Positions 1 through 6,264 are shown, numbered from the stretch's first letter. The stretch: DNA of 9,427 bases from Patescibacteria group bacterium (GCA_018896315.1 JAHIMV010000077.1:1-9427), one strand, 5' to 3'. Numbers and translations are program-made. Notes: generated from the letters alone by a model not told the origin.

Positions 1-150
1 ATTCTAATAAATTCGCATGTGCGCATTCGTAGTGCGCTATTCGCATACAATATTCTAATAAATTCGCATGTGCGCATTCGTAGTGCGCTATTCGCATACA
101 ATATTCTAATAAATTCGCATGTGCGCATTCGTAGTGCGCTATTCGCATAC
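1..150. repeat. Tandem array, three copies of a 51-bp unit
   Basis: Copies lie at 1-51, 52-102 and 103-150; the last lacks the final three bases, and the copies are otherwise identical as far as I can read. Each unit is GC-richer than the flanks in its middle part. It holds the inverted repeat GCGCA-ttcgtag-TGCGC (five-base-pair stem, seven-base loop) and two direct ATTCGCAT octamers. The unit length is a multiple of three with no stop in one frame, so it yields an apparent 17-residue peptide repeat that I do not consider a gene. There are no unique spacers, so it is not CRISPR. The array probably continues left of the window. Its function is unknown. Confidence 0.9.
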
Positions 151-198
151 TATTTTAGCAGATATTTGTGTTTTTGTAAACCTATTTTAGGTTCAAAC

Positions 199-226
199 TT
201 GATATTTTTAAAATAAAGTTTAATAT
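199..226 (+). promoter_or_regulatory. Predicted sigma-70-type promoter, leaderless
   Basis: TTGATA (199-204) and TAATAT (221-226) are separated by 16 bp, close to the housekeeping -35 and -10 consensus. A start about 7 bases beyond the -10 would fall at 233-234, on or next to the ATG of the TMTC-like gene. That would give a leaderless mRNA, and no Shine-Dalgarno sequence is visible upstream of the ATG. The region is very AT-rich, so chance matches are possible. Confidence 0.4.
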
Positions 227-233
227 TAAAAAC

Positions 234-1835
234 ATGAGAAAGACCACCCTGATTTTAATAACGATTATTGTTTTATTCGGACTTGTTTCATATATTAATG
301 TTTTTCATCATCAGTTTCTTTGGGATGATGAATTTTTAATTCAGGAAAATATCTTTATTCGCAGCTGGAAAAATCTGCCCCAGATGTTTTCTACTTGCAG
401 CGGAGCAGGAGCTGGTCGTTTAGATAATTTTTACAGACCAATGCAACTACTCGCCTATACAGGAATTTATTCTTTATTTGGTTTGCAGCCATGGGCCTTT
501 TTATCGCTTAATGTTTTAATTCATTTAATTAATGCTTGTCTAATATTCTTTTTAATCAAAAAGCTATTTAAAAAAGATTTTTTGGCTTTTTTAACATCTA
601 TTTTATGGGTAGTTCATCCTGTTCACACAGAAGTAGTTACTTATATGAGCGGCATTGCTGACCCATTAATAGTCTTATTTGGATTAAGTTCTTTTCTTTG
701 TTATGTTAATTTTAAACAAAAAAAACAGGCATATTTATTAATATTTTCATTAATTTTGTTTATTTTAGCCTTGTTGTCAAAAGAAACGATTATTATTTTC
801 CCTGGCCTGTTAATTATTTATGAATTATTTTTTAGCCCCGTTAGAGATTATAAAAATACAGAAGAGGTACGAGAGAAGCAAATCTCTAACGGGGTTAGTA
901 AAAAAGATTGGAAAAAATATATTCACCTTAGTTGGTTTTTTATTATTGCTATAAGTTATTTTTTCTTACGTTTAACTGCTTTAAATTTTGTTAATAGTTT
1001 TAATTTTTACAATACTTCTAATATCTATACTGAACATTTATCAGTAAGAATCTTTACTTTTTTAGCATCTTTGCCAAAATATTATTCTTTCTTGTTTTAT
1101 CCAGTTAATCTTCATATGGAGCGGCAGTTTCCTGTTTTTACCTCTATTTTCTCTATTAATGTTTTATCTTCATTGTTAATTCTTGTTTTACTAGGTATTG
1201 TTGTTTATTTTAATATTAAACAAAAAAAGTTTCATTTAAGCTTTGGTATTTTTTGGTTTTTTATTGGCTTTTTACCCATGACCGGAATTATTCCAGTTAA
1301 TTCATTTTTGTTAGAACACTGGCTTTATTTGCCTTCTATCGGATTTTTTCTTTGTCTGGCTGTAATTATTCAGTATTTTTGGCTAAAATATCCGCATATA
1401 AAAAAATTAATTGTCATTTTTTTGACAATTATAGTATTTATTTTAATGGGTTTAACTTTAAAGCGAAACATTGACTGGCAAAATCCAATTGTTTTTTATA
1501 ATAACATCCTTAAGTATAACGAAGGAACAGCTAGAGTACATAATAATCTAGGCATGGCTTATGCTGATAAAGATGATGTAATCAACGCGGAAAAGTATTA
1601 TTTAAAAGCAATTGAAACAAGCGATCAATATCCCCAGGTTCATTATAATTTAGCCAGATTATATTTAGAAGAAAAAGAACAAGAAAAAGCGATTGAACAT
1701 TTGGAAAAAAGTATTGAAATTAATCCTGATTTTTTCTTTTCATACCAGCTTTTAGGCGATATTTTTAAACAACAAGGAGAAATAGAAAAAGCCCAAGAAT
1801 ATTATCAAAAAGCCAAAAATATTCAGTATTATTAA
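234..1835 (+). CDS. TMTC/PMT-like GT-C membrane glycosyltransferase with TPRs
   Basis: This 533-residue polytopic protein is probably a GT-C transferase that moves a sugar from a polyprenyl-phosphate donor onto protein or glycan on the outer face of the membrane. Visible marks are: an N-terminal helix (about 5-23); an acidic loop with WDD (30-32), the usual GT-C catalytic location; YRP (68-70); HPVHTE (128-133); roughly ten hydrophobic helices up to about 408; and a RNIDWQN segment (411-417). About three TPR units follow (about 431-464, 465-498, 499-532). Membrane domain plus C-terminal TPRs is the layout of TMTC O-mannosyltransferases and their bacterial relatives. Residues about 201-221 are encoded by a palindromic insert in a loop between helices. 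The gene stands alone on the plus strand, and its stop overlaps the stop of the GT2 gene. Substrate and acceptor are not determinable. A bacterial TPR-GT-C protein of other specificity is the main alternative. Confidence 0.75.
   Translation: MRKTTLILITIIVLFGLVSYINVFHHQFLWDDEFLIQENIFIRSWKNLPQMFSTCSGAGAGRLDNFYRPMQLLAYTGIYSLFGLQPWAFLSLNVLIHLINACLIFFLIKKLFKKDFLAFLTSILWVVHPVHTEVVTYMSGIADPLIVLFGLSSFLCYVNFKQKKQAYLLIFSLILFILALLSKETIIIFPGLLIIYELFFSPVRDYKNTEEVREKQISNGVSKKDWKKYIHLSWFFIIAISYFFLRLTALNFVNSFNFYNTSNIYTEHLSVRIFTFLASLPKYYSFLFYPVNLHMERQFPVFTSIFSINVLSSLLILVLLGIVVYFNIKQKKFHLSFGIFWFFIGFLPMTGIIPVNSFLLEHWLYLPSIGFFLCLAVIIQYFWLKYPHIKKLIVIFLTIIVFILMGLTLKRNIDWQNPIVFYNNILKYNEGTARVHNNLGMAYADKDDVINAEKYYLKAIETSDQYPQVHYNLARLYLEEKEQEKAIEHLEKSIEINPDFFFSYQLLGDIFKQQGEIEKAQEYYQKAKNIQYY
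836..894. repeat. Palindromic insert with 14-bp perfect inverted ends
   Basis: CCCCGTTAGAGATT (836-849) and AATCTCTAACGGGG (881-894) are exact reverse complements around a 31-base A/G-rich interior. The element sits in frame inside the TMTC-like gene and encodes a charged loop (about residues 201-221) between two membrane helices. Outside the arms, an A/T extension (ttttttag on the left, ttagtaaaaaa on the right) would lengthen the stem imperfectly. The perfect arms and the G-run ends, in a gene otherwise low in GC, suggest a small REP- or MITE-like element and not native coding sequence. Confidence 0.75.
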
Positions 1836-2509
1836 AACCGATATTTTATTAAAGTCCAGATTGCCCTTAATCCATCTCTGTATTTTATTTTTTTACCTTC
1901 TTTTCTAGGAAAATAACTAATAGGAACTTCTTTAATCACAATTCCTTTTTTAATGATTTTTGCTGTAATTTCTGGTTCCCACTCAAATCTATTACCATTA
2001 ATCTTTATTGATTTAAGTAATTCAGCGTCAAAACATTTATAACAGGTTGGTTCATCGGTTAGATGAGAACCATATAAAATATTGGTTACTAAAGTAACCA
2101 GACGCCCGCCCAAAAAAAATATAAAACTACTATGAGTTTTATTTTTTTTATTCAATTCCCGACTGCCATAAACTACTTTAACTTGATTTTTTAAAATAGG
2201 TTCAGCACATAATTTAATGTCTTCAGGATTATATTCAAGGTCAGCATCTTGAACAATGACAATATCACCGGTTGAATGTTTAAGCCCCTTTTTAAAGGCC
2301 GCTCCTTTTCCTTGATTTTTTTCCTGACGAATTACTTTTAAATCTTTTTGTTTTTTTAATATTTCAAATGTTTTATCTGTACTGCAATCATCAACAACAA
2401 TAATTTCTTTTTCTACATTAGGAATTTCAATTACTCTAACTTTGTCTAAAAGCTTTTCAATAGTTGATTCCTCATTATAAGCAGGAATAATAATTGATAA
2501 TTTAGTCAT
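1832..2509 (-). CDS. GT2 glycosyltransferase, polyprenyl-P-mannose synthase-like
   Basis: This 225-residue GT-A fold enzyme should transfer a hexose from a nucleotide sugar, most likely onto a polyprenyl phosphate at the cytoplasmic membrane face. The N-terminus (LSIIIPAYNEE, 4-14) and the VVDDCSTD motif (38-45; Asp40/Asp41) bind the nucleotide. NQGKGAAFKKG (65-75) is the typical following segment, and QDADLEYNPED (87-97) carries the metal-binding DxD (88-90). FEWEPEITAKIIKKG and the EVPISYFPR region near the C-terminus match dolichol-phosphate mannosyltransferase-type GT2 proteins. No C-terminal membrane anchor is evident, so it is the short soluble form. The ATG lies in an ATGACTAA overlap with the truB stop, so translation is probably coupled to truB. 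Its product could feed the convergent GT-C enzyme. Donor sugar is inferred from family only; glucose is possible. Confidence 0.85.
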   Translation of the reverse strand: MTKLSIIIPAYNEESTIEKLLDKVRVIEIPNVEKEIIVVDDCSTDKTFEILKKQKDLKVIRQEKNQGKGAAFKKGLKHSTGDIVIVQDADLEYNPEDIKLCAEPILKNQVKVVYGSRELNKKNKTHSSFIFFLGGRLVTLVTNILYGSHLTDEPTCYKCFDAELLKSIKINGNRFEWEPEITAKIIKKGIVIKEVPISYFPRKEGKKIKYRDGLRAIWTLIKYRF

Positions 2510-3149
2510 GGTTAATTAAAAAACAATTTTCTTTTTTAAAATCCCCCACTCTTGTTCTTTCTAAATCAGCTAAATAGCCGCCAGTTTTTAATTTTTTCCC
2601 AATATCTCTGGCTAATGACCTAATATATACTCCTGGACCAGTAATAATTTTTAATTCAAGATACGGCCATTTGTATTTTAAAATTTTTATTTGCTTTATT
2701 TCCACCAACCTCTTTTTTAAAACCACTTTTTTGCCTTGACGAGCTAATTTATAGGCTGGCTGACCGTGAATCTTAATGGCACTGAAAATAGGCGGAGTTT
2801 GATAGATTTTTCCTTGAAATTCAGGAATAATCCATCTAATTTGGCTCAACAAAGGGATATTTTCAACATTCACTATTTTTTTATCCCCTTCTTCATCATC
2901 AGTAGTACTATTTACTCCTAATTTAATTTTAGCAATATATTCCTTTTCTTTTTTAACAATACTATTTAATTTTTGACAAGCTTGTTTGCCAACACCAATA
3001 ACTAAAACACCAGTTGCCAAAGGGTCTAATGTTCCAGCATGGCCAATTTTTTTAGTCTCGCTAAATCCTCTTAATTTTCTAATCACATCAAAAGAAGAAA
3101 TGCCTTTTGGTTTAATTATCCCAATAATTCCTGGTTTTATTTCTTTCAT
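2502..3149 (-). CDS. tRNA pseudouridine-55 synthase TruB, short form
   Basis: TruB isomerises uridine 55 in the T-psi-C loop of tRNA in the cytoplasm. The catalytic motif is HAGTLDPLATGVL (37-49), with Asp42 as the nucleophile. KEYIAKIKLG (66-75), TPPIFSAIKIHGQPAYKLAR (about 118-137) and GPGVYIRSLARDIG (171-184) are the other conserved TruB motifs. GGYLADLERTRVGDF closes the catalytic domain. At 215 residues it is far shorter than typical bacterial TruB (about 300) because the protein stops soon after the catalytic core; no PUA-type C-terminal domain is present. It has a promoter-like sequence directly upstream and overlaps the downstream GT2 gene by 8 bases. Function and start are clear; the linkage to glycosyltransferase and pilus genes looks incidental. 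Confidence 0.95.
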   Translation of the reverse strand: MKEIKPGIIGIIKPKGISSFDVIRKLRGFSETKKIGHAGTLDPLATGVLVIGVGKQACQKLNSIVKKEKEYIAKIKLGVNSTTDDEEGDKKIVNVENIPLLSQIRWIIPEFQGKIYQTPPIFSAIKIHGQPAYKLARQGKKVVLKKRLVEIKQIKILKYKWPYLELKIITGPGVYIRSLARDIGKKLKTGGYLADLERTRVGDFKKENCFLINHD

Positions 3150-3161
3150 AAACTATTGCTT

Positions 3162-3190
3162 ATTTTAACAAAAATGTTATTAACTGAAAA
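3162..3190 (-). promoter_or_regulatory. Predicted promoter for truB and GT2
   Basis: On the minus strand TTTTCA (3185-3190) and TAAAAT (3162-3167) are 17 bp apart. This gives a fair -35 and a good -10, with a predicted start about 5 bases before the truB ATG. It lies just past the T-rich tract of the pilin terminator, where a new promoter is needed. A small inverted repeat, TAACA-aaaa-TGTTA (3166-3179), spans the spacer and could be an operator or chance. Confidence 0.4.
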
Positions 3191-3212
3191 CCCTTTAAGA
3201 AATAAAAAATAA

Positions 3213-3244
3213 CAAAACCTCACTCAAAACAGGGTGAGGTTTTG
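3213..3244 (-). terminator. Rho-independent terminator after the pilin gene
   Basis: A 13-bp stem (outer arms CAAAACCTCACTC and GGGTGAGGTTTTG, with one T-G pair near the loop) closes a six-base loop. Read on the minus strand it ends in GTGAGGTTTTG followed by the T-rich TTATTTTTTATTTC, the classic intrinsic terminator form. It begins about 20 bp after the pilin stop and so ends the pilus operon. It may act weakly on the plus strand too. Confidence 0.85.
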
Positions 3245-3264
3245 CTATTAATTTAAAATAAAGA

Positions 3265-3726
3265 TTACCGGGTTACTGTAATCGTATCTAACTCATCACC
3301 AGGAGCCGCAACGGTAATTCTACCCGTAGCTGCCTGCATAACAGTATAGCCAGTTGTATAGTTACTGCAATCAGTAAAACCTGCTCCAGAAGTTGAAGGG
3401 TCAAAAGGAAGAGCCGCTAAATAAGTGGTTACTAAACAATCACAGAGATCAACATTTCCTGCTGCAACAGTACTGGTGATATACGAAGCAGCAGCTGGCA
3501 AGGCATCACAAGTGGTACCTTCAGCAAAACTTCCTTTGTTATCAACCATTCTTTGATGAACAGAATTAAGAATAGCATTAACATCACTCCATCGTTGAGC
3601 ATCTCTTGCTCTTTGAAACTGACGAGCTGGATTAATAGCAATAATAACAATAGCGGCTAAAATTGCGATAATTCCAACGGCAATGAGAATTTCAATGAGA
3701 GTAAAACCTTTACGTGATTTAGTCAT
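3265..3726 (-). CDS. Type IV pilin, probable major subunit
   Basis: This 153-residue prepilin is probably the shaft subunit of the pilus. The leader MTKSRKG ends in Gly7; the mature protein starts FTLIE, with the conserved Glu at +5 and a hydrophobic helix to about residue 32. The following INPARQFQRARDAQRWSDVN (31-50) continues the long pilin helix. Four cysteines (73, 95, 97, 120) allow disulfides in the globular head. The tail runs through GYTVMQAATGRITVAAPGDELDTITVTR-type beta strands, common in this pilin class. It is the last gene of the operon, 18 bp after the PilM-fusion stop and just before a strong terminator. Its GC content (roughly 45% in sampled lines) exceeds that of its neighbours, as could occur in a highly expressed gene. 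No confident separate promoter or Shine-Dalgarno sequence was found. It could be one of several pilins in the genome. Confidence 0.9.
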   Translation of the reverse strand: MTKSRKGFTLIEILIAVGIIAILAAIVIIAINPARQFQRARDAQRWSDVNAILNSVHQRMVDNKGSFAEGTTCDALPAAASYITSTVAAGNVDLCDCLVTTYLAALPFDPSTSGAGFTDCSNYTTGYTVMQAATGRITVAAPGDELDTITVTR

Positions 3727-3744
3727 AATTTTAATTTAATTAAT

Positions 3745-5271
3745 TTATTCTATCTTTAAAACATAAGTGGCAGAAAGCCATCCCTCAATATCCTTATCTA
3801 TTCTTATTTTATACCATTCCCCTTGTTCTTGCAATAGTGGATAACTCTCTCCAGGATAAACTTTAGTCACAATATCATATTCAGACCCAGGACCTTTTCT
3901 TACATTTAAACGACTAATACCTTGATTAATAATAACCTGGATAGTTTTTTCTTCAACCTTTTCTTCCACTACTTCTTCAGGGACTAGTTCTTGTTCAATT
4001 ACCTCTTCTCCACTTATTATTTCTTCTTCAACAACTTTAATTGGTTCTAATTCTTTTTTTTCAGGAATAATTTCTTCGTTTATAAAAATTTTCTCGGCAA
4101 GATTTGAAAAACGCGGTTTTTGAGGTGTATAATTAATAATCACCCAACCAAGAAAAGCTAAAGATGCCAAGGGAAAAACATAACCAAATATTTGAAAAAG
4201 CTTATTTTCCTGTGTTTCTGCATTAAAAAAATATTTTTTAGTTTTAATTTTTTGAGGTAATAAATTAATTTCTCCTCTTTTACCACCCTGACGTGATTTA
4301 AGAGCTAAACCGATAGCCGTGTTGTAAAGAATAGAAGACCCTTTTAATTGTTTGGTAATTACTGATTTGCCCAGACTAACCTTTTTCTCAAGTTTGGAAG
4401 AAAGATAAGAGACAATTTCTGGTATTTGAGCTGAACCACCGCTTAAAATAATTTCGTCTATTGGTTCATTATAGTAATCAAGAATATTTTTTATTTCATC
4501 AATAATTGGTTGAAGTTCTTTTTCTAAAATAGATTTAACAGTGCTTTTTTCTAATAAACCTTTGTCTCTTTTTAATTTTTCTGCCTGTTCTGAAGATTCT
4601 TTTAATTCTTCTTCAATCGCCTGAGTAAAATGATTACCAGCCACAGGAACTGTTGAAGTCCATCTTAATTGTTTGTTTTTACCAAAAATACTAATATTTG
4701 TTGTCCGAGCCCCTAAGTCAACAATCATCAAACTGTTAACTGGTTTTAAGTCTGACAATAAAGCCCGAGCCAAAGCTAATGATTCTATCTCAAAAACAAC
4801 TGGTTTTAATCCAGCCAAGGTTAAAACTTCAATATAGGTATCAATAATATTTTTAAAAACAGCGACATATAAAACAGACTGCTGAGATGATTTCGCAGGA
4901 GAGGAAATTGTTTGACAGTCCCAATATATTTCTTCTTGGTTTAAAGGAATGATTTTGGGCGCTTCTAAGGCAATGGCATCTTTTAAATTAGTCTTTTTAA
5001 GCCCTTTAGGAATCTTAAAAACATGAATAAAAATCTTTGATTCTGGCAAAGATAAAACAACCTGACTTGTTTTTATTTTTGTTTTAGCAACAAGCTCTTT
5101 AAGGTTCTTAGTTAATTTTTTCTTATCTAGGATAAGACCATTCTCAATTATGCCTGGCTCTAAGATTATTCTAGAAAAAGTTTTTACTTTTACTTTTGAA
5201 CTAAGCTCAAGAAGCTCAATTGAAAAATCAGAGATATCTAAACCAAAACCTGTTTTTGAAAATTTACCCAT
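3745..5271 (-). CDS. PilM fused to PilN-like INLLP motif, TM helix and SH3b
   Basis: This 508-residue protein should form the cytoplasmic actin-like part of the pilus assembly platform and extend it through the membrane. Residues 1-327 are PilM: FGLDISDFSIEL (9-20) and VDLGARTTNISIF (184-196) are phosphate loops, and ILSGGSAQIP (275-284) is the adenosine motif. Next comes INLLPQK (335-341), matching the N-terminal peptide with which PilN docks into PilM. Then follow a transmembrane helix (about 361-380), an acidic Glu-rich linker (about 398-443) and a bacterial SH3 domain (about 444-508; LNVRKGPGSEY at 455-465, EGWLSATYV at 496-504). The PilN ferredoxin-like domain is absent. By topology the SH3b domain would lie outside the membrane and could bind peptidoglycan. 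The gene starts 9 bp after the PilX-like stop. The PilM assignment is secure; the PilN reading and SH3b role are inference. Confidence 0.9.
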   Translation of the reverse strand: MGKFSKTGFGLDISDFSIELLELSSKVKVKTFSRIILEPGIIENGLILDKKKLTKNLKELVAKTKIKTSQVVLSLPESKIFIHVFKIPKGLKKTNLKDAIALEAPKIIPLNQEEIYWDCQTISSPAKSSQQSVLYVAVFKNIIDTYIEVLTLAGLKPVVFEIESLALARALLSDLKPVNSLMIVDLGARTTNISIFGKNKQLRWTSTVPVAGNHFTQAIEEELKESSEQAEKLKRDKGLLEKSTVKSILEKELQPIIDEIKNILDYYNEPIDEIILSGGSAQIPEIVSYLSSKLEKKVSLGKSVITKQLKGSSILYNTAIGLALKSRQGGKRGEINLLPQKIKTKKYFFNAETQENKLFQIFGYVFPLASLAFLGWVIINYTPQKPRFSNLAEKIFINEEIIPEKKELEPIKVVEEEIISGEEVIEQELVPEEVVEEKVEEKTIQVIINQGISRLNVRKGPGSEYDIVTKVYPGESYPLLQEQGEWYKIRIDKDIEGWLSATYVLKIE

Positions 5272-5280
5272 AAGTTTAAT

Positions 5281-5676
5281 TTAAAACTCGGAAACCTCTT
5301 GCCAAGAACTGATTACTATAGAGGGATTAATTTCTTGTATTATAATTTTAATCTTTCTAGTCTTATTAGCAATGGTACCAGTAACCTTAACTGTTCTATT
5401 TTCATTACCGCTTCCTTCAGGTAAATAAATATAACAACTGCCATCATCAATATCTAAAGTTTCGTCACCAGCATAATTTATATTATTCTTTAGTCTTTCC
5501 AAAGCATATTCAGCACAAGCATTAGCCAAATAATAAGATTGAGTAGATTGATCTTCAATTAAACCCATGTCTGTTTCAGAAATACCAAAAAGACCAGCAC
5601 TAGCCGCGATTAATAGTGTTACGGCTGAGATAATAAGAATAGTAATTAATGCAATATATGCTTGTTGATGTTTCAT
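5281..5676 (-). CDS. PilX/GspK-like minor pilin
   Basis: This 131-residue minor pilin is likely part of the tip or priming complex. The leader MKHQQA is followed by YIALITILIISAVTLLIAASAG, a pilin-type hydrophobic helix. Mature position +5 is Ile, not Glu, as in GspK, the tip-most pseudopilin of type II secretion. SYYLANACAEYALERLKNN follows the helix and matches the PilX/GspK family. Two cysteines (Cys54 and Cys80 from this start) could pair. I chose the ATG at 5676 over a GTG at 5685 because AGGTGA (5682-5687) sits 5 bases upstream of it, and because MKHQ matches the leader of the 941-aa prepilin. The ATG follows the PilW-like stop by one base (TAATATG), so translation is probably coupled. 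It is shorter than usual PilX. Family assignment rests mainly on the N-terminus and gene order. Confidence 0.8.
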   Translation of the reverse strand: MKHQQAYIALITILIISAVTLLIAASAGLFGISETDMGLIEDQSTQSYYLANACAEYALERLKNNINYAGDETLDIDDGSCYIYLPEGSGNENRTVKVTGTIANKTRKIKIIIQEINPSIVISSWQEVSEF

Positions 5677-5677
5677 A

Positions 5678-6256
5678 TTATTCACCTGTTAAAGAAACAG
5701 TGGTAATTAAATCAATTGAGGCGTTATATTCTGGTTGTGTTCCAGTATTATTATAATCCAAAGTCATTTCTATCCTGATTGTTCCCGGCGTATCAGCGTA
5801 AGAAAGATTAGTAAAATCAAGATTAGAAACTAAAACTTGATCAGCAGTTAAAGCATAAGGACCGTCTATTCCTTGAGTTAAAAGAATCTGATCATTTAAT
5901 AGCTCAAATATAGTGGGATTTAAACTAGTATCAGACATAATCAAAGATAAGGTGTCGGCTGATTCTCCAGCTATTGGACTATTAATTCCAGAAGCGGCTT
6001 TTATCTCCCGGGTAATTATTTCCATGGCCAAACGCCCATTTTGTTGAACCTCTCGAACACAAGCGCTTTTAACACTTCCTTTAATAATACTCCAAGTAAA
6101 AGCGCCAGCCACAACTAAGAGTCCCGCCACAATACCAAGATAAATAAGCAGTTCAATTAAGGTGAAAGCATTTGAACATTTGAACATTGGAACCCCAGTA
6201 GTAGAACGCTTCGCGTTCACTACGGGGCAGGCATTGGAACATTTATTTCTTTTCAT
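5678..6256 (-). CDS. PilW/GspJ-like minor prepilin
   Basis: This 192-residue minor pilin is placed where PilW/GspJ sits in tip-complex operons. The prepilin site is Ala30-Phe31 in CSNA-FTLIELLIYLG, with Glu35 at mature +5 and a helix through about residue 55. VREVQQNGRLAMEIITREI follows, the usual GspJ/PilW post-helix segment, then a beta-rich head (SADTLSLIMSDTSLNPTIFEL and later strands). The first 30 residues are unusual: they contain two KCSNA copies around a hairpin-encoded stretch (CPVVNAKRSTTGV). Two starts are possible. ATG 6256 has a good Shine-Dalgarno (AAAGGA, 8-base spacing) but gives a 30-residue leader. ATG 6187 gives MFKCSNA, a normal 7-residue leader, but lies just after the hairpin and lacks a clear ribosome site. 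The longer form is listed. Its stop lies one base before the next ATG. Confidence 0.85.
   Translation of the reverse strand: MKRNKCSNACPVVNAKRSTTGVPMFKCSNAFTLIELLIYLGIVAGLLVVAGAFTWSIIKGSVKSACVREVQQNGRLAMEIITREIKAASGINSPIAGESADTLSLIMSDTSLNPTIFELLNDQILLTQGIDGPYALTADQVLVSNLDFTNLSYADTPGTIRIEMTLDYNNTGTQPEYNASIDLITTVSLTGE
5682..5687 (-). promoter_or_regulatory. Shine-Dalgarno site deciding the PilX-like start
   Basis: AGGTGA lies inside the last codons of the PilW-like gene, 5 bases before the ATG at 5676. It supports that ATG, not the GTG at 5685, which overlaps the site itself. Confidence 0.6.
6185..6240. repeat. Hairpin element flanked by 9-bp direct repeats
   Basis: CATTGGAAC occurs at 6185-6193 and again at 6232-6240. 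Between them lies a 15-bp hairpin: CCCC (6193-6196), GTAGT (6198-6202) and GAACGC (6204-6209) pair with GCGTTC (6213-6218), ACTAC (6219-6223) and GGGG (6224-6227). The loop is TTC and single A bulges sit at 6197 and 6203. The flank toward the pilin body carries tandem ATTTGAAC-type octamers. The element falls in the leader of the PilW-like prepilin and looks like a REP- or MITE-type insertion with a target duplication, though tandem octamer slippage could also create the direct repeats. Confidence 0.75.
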
Positions 6257-6264
6257 TTTTTTAA

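Noticed and set aside
1..150. CRISPR array
   Set aside because: The units are contiguous identical 51-mers with no variable spacers and no cas genes are nearby.
19..216. 65-residue open frame with a 17-residue peptide repeat
   Set aside because: It exists only because the 51-bp DNA repeat is divisible by three and lacks stops in that frame. There is no ribosome site, and it resembles no protein I know.
1832..1860. Terminator between the convergent GT-C and GT2 genes
   Set aside because: The stops overlap by 4 bp and I see no stem-loop with a T-tract on either strand nearby.
2084..2099. Inverted repeat GGTTAC-taaa-GTAACC
   Set aside because: A six-bp stem inside the GT2 coding region has no T-tract or flanking context and is short enough to be chance.
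2986..3168. 60-residue plus-strand open frame
   Set aside because: It is antisense to the conserved truB coding sequence, which explains the composition.
3432..3650. 72-residue minus-strand open frame
   Set aside because: It is an out-of-frame shadow of the pilin gene, without a start context or family resemblance.
5683..5685. GTG as the start of the PilX-like gene
   Set aside because: It overlaps the AGGTGA ribosome site that serves the ATG at 5676, and the ATG gives the same MKHQ leader as the propeller prepilin.
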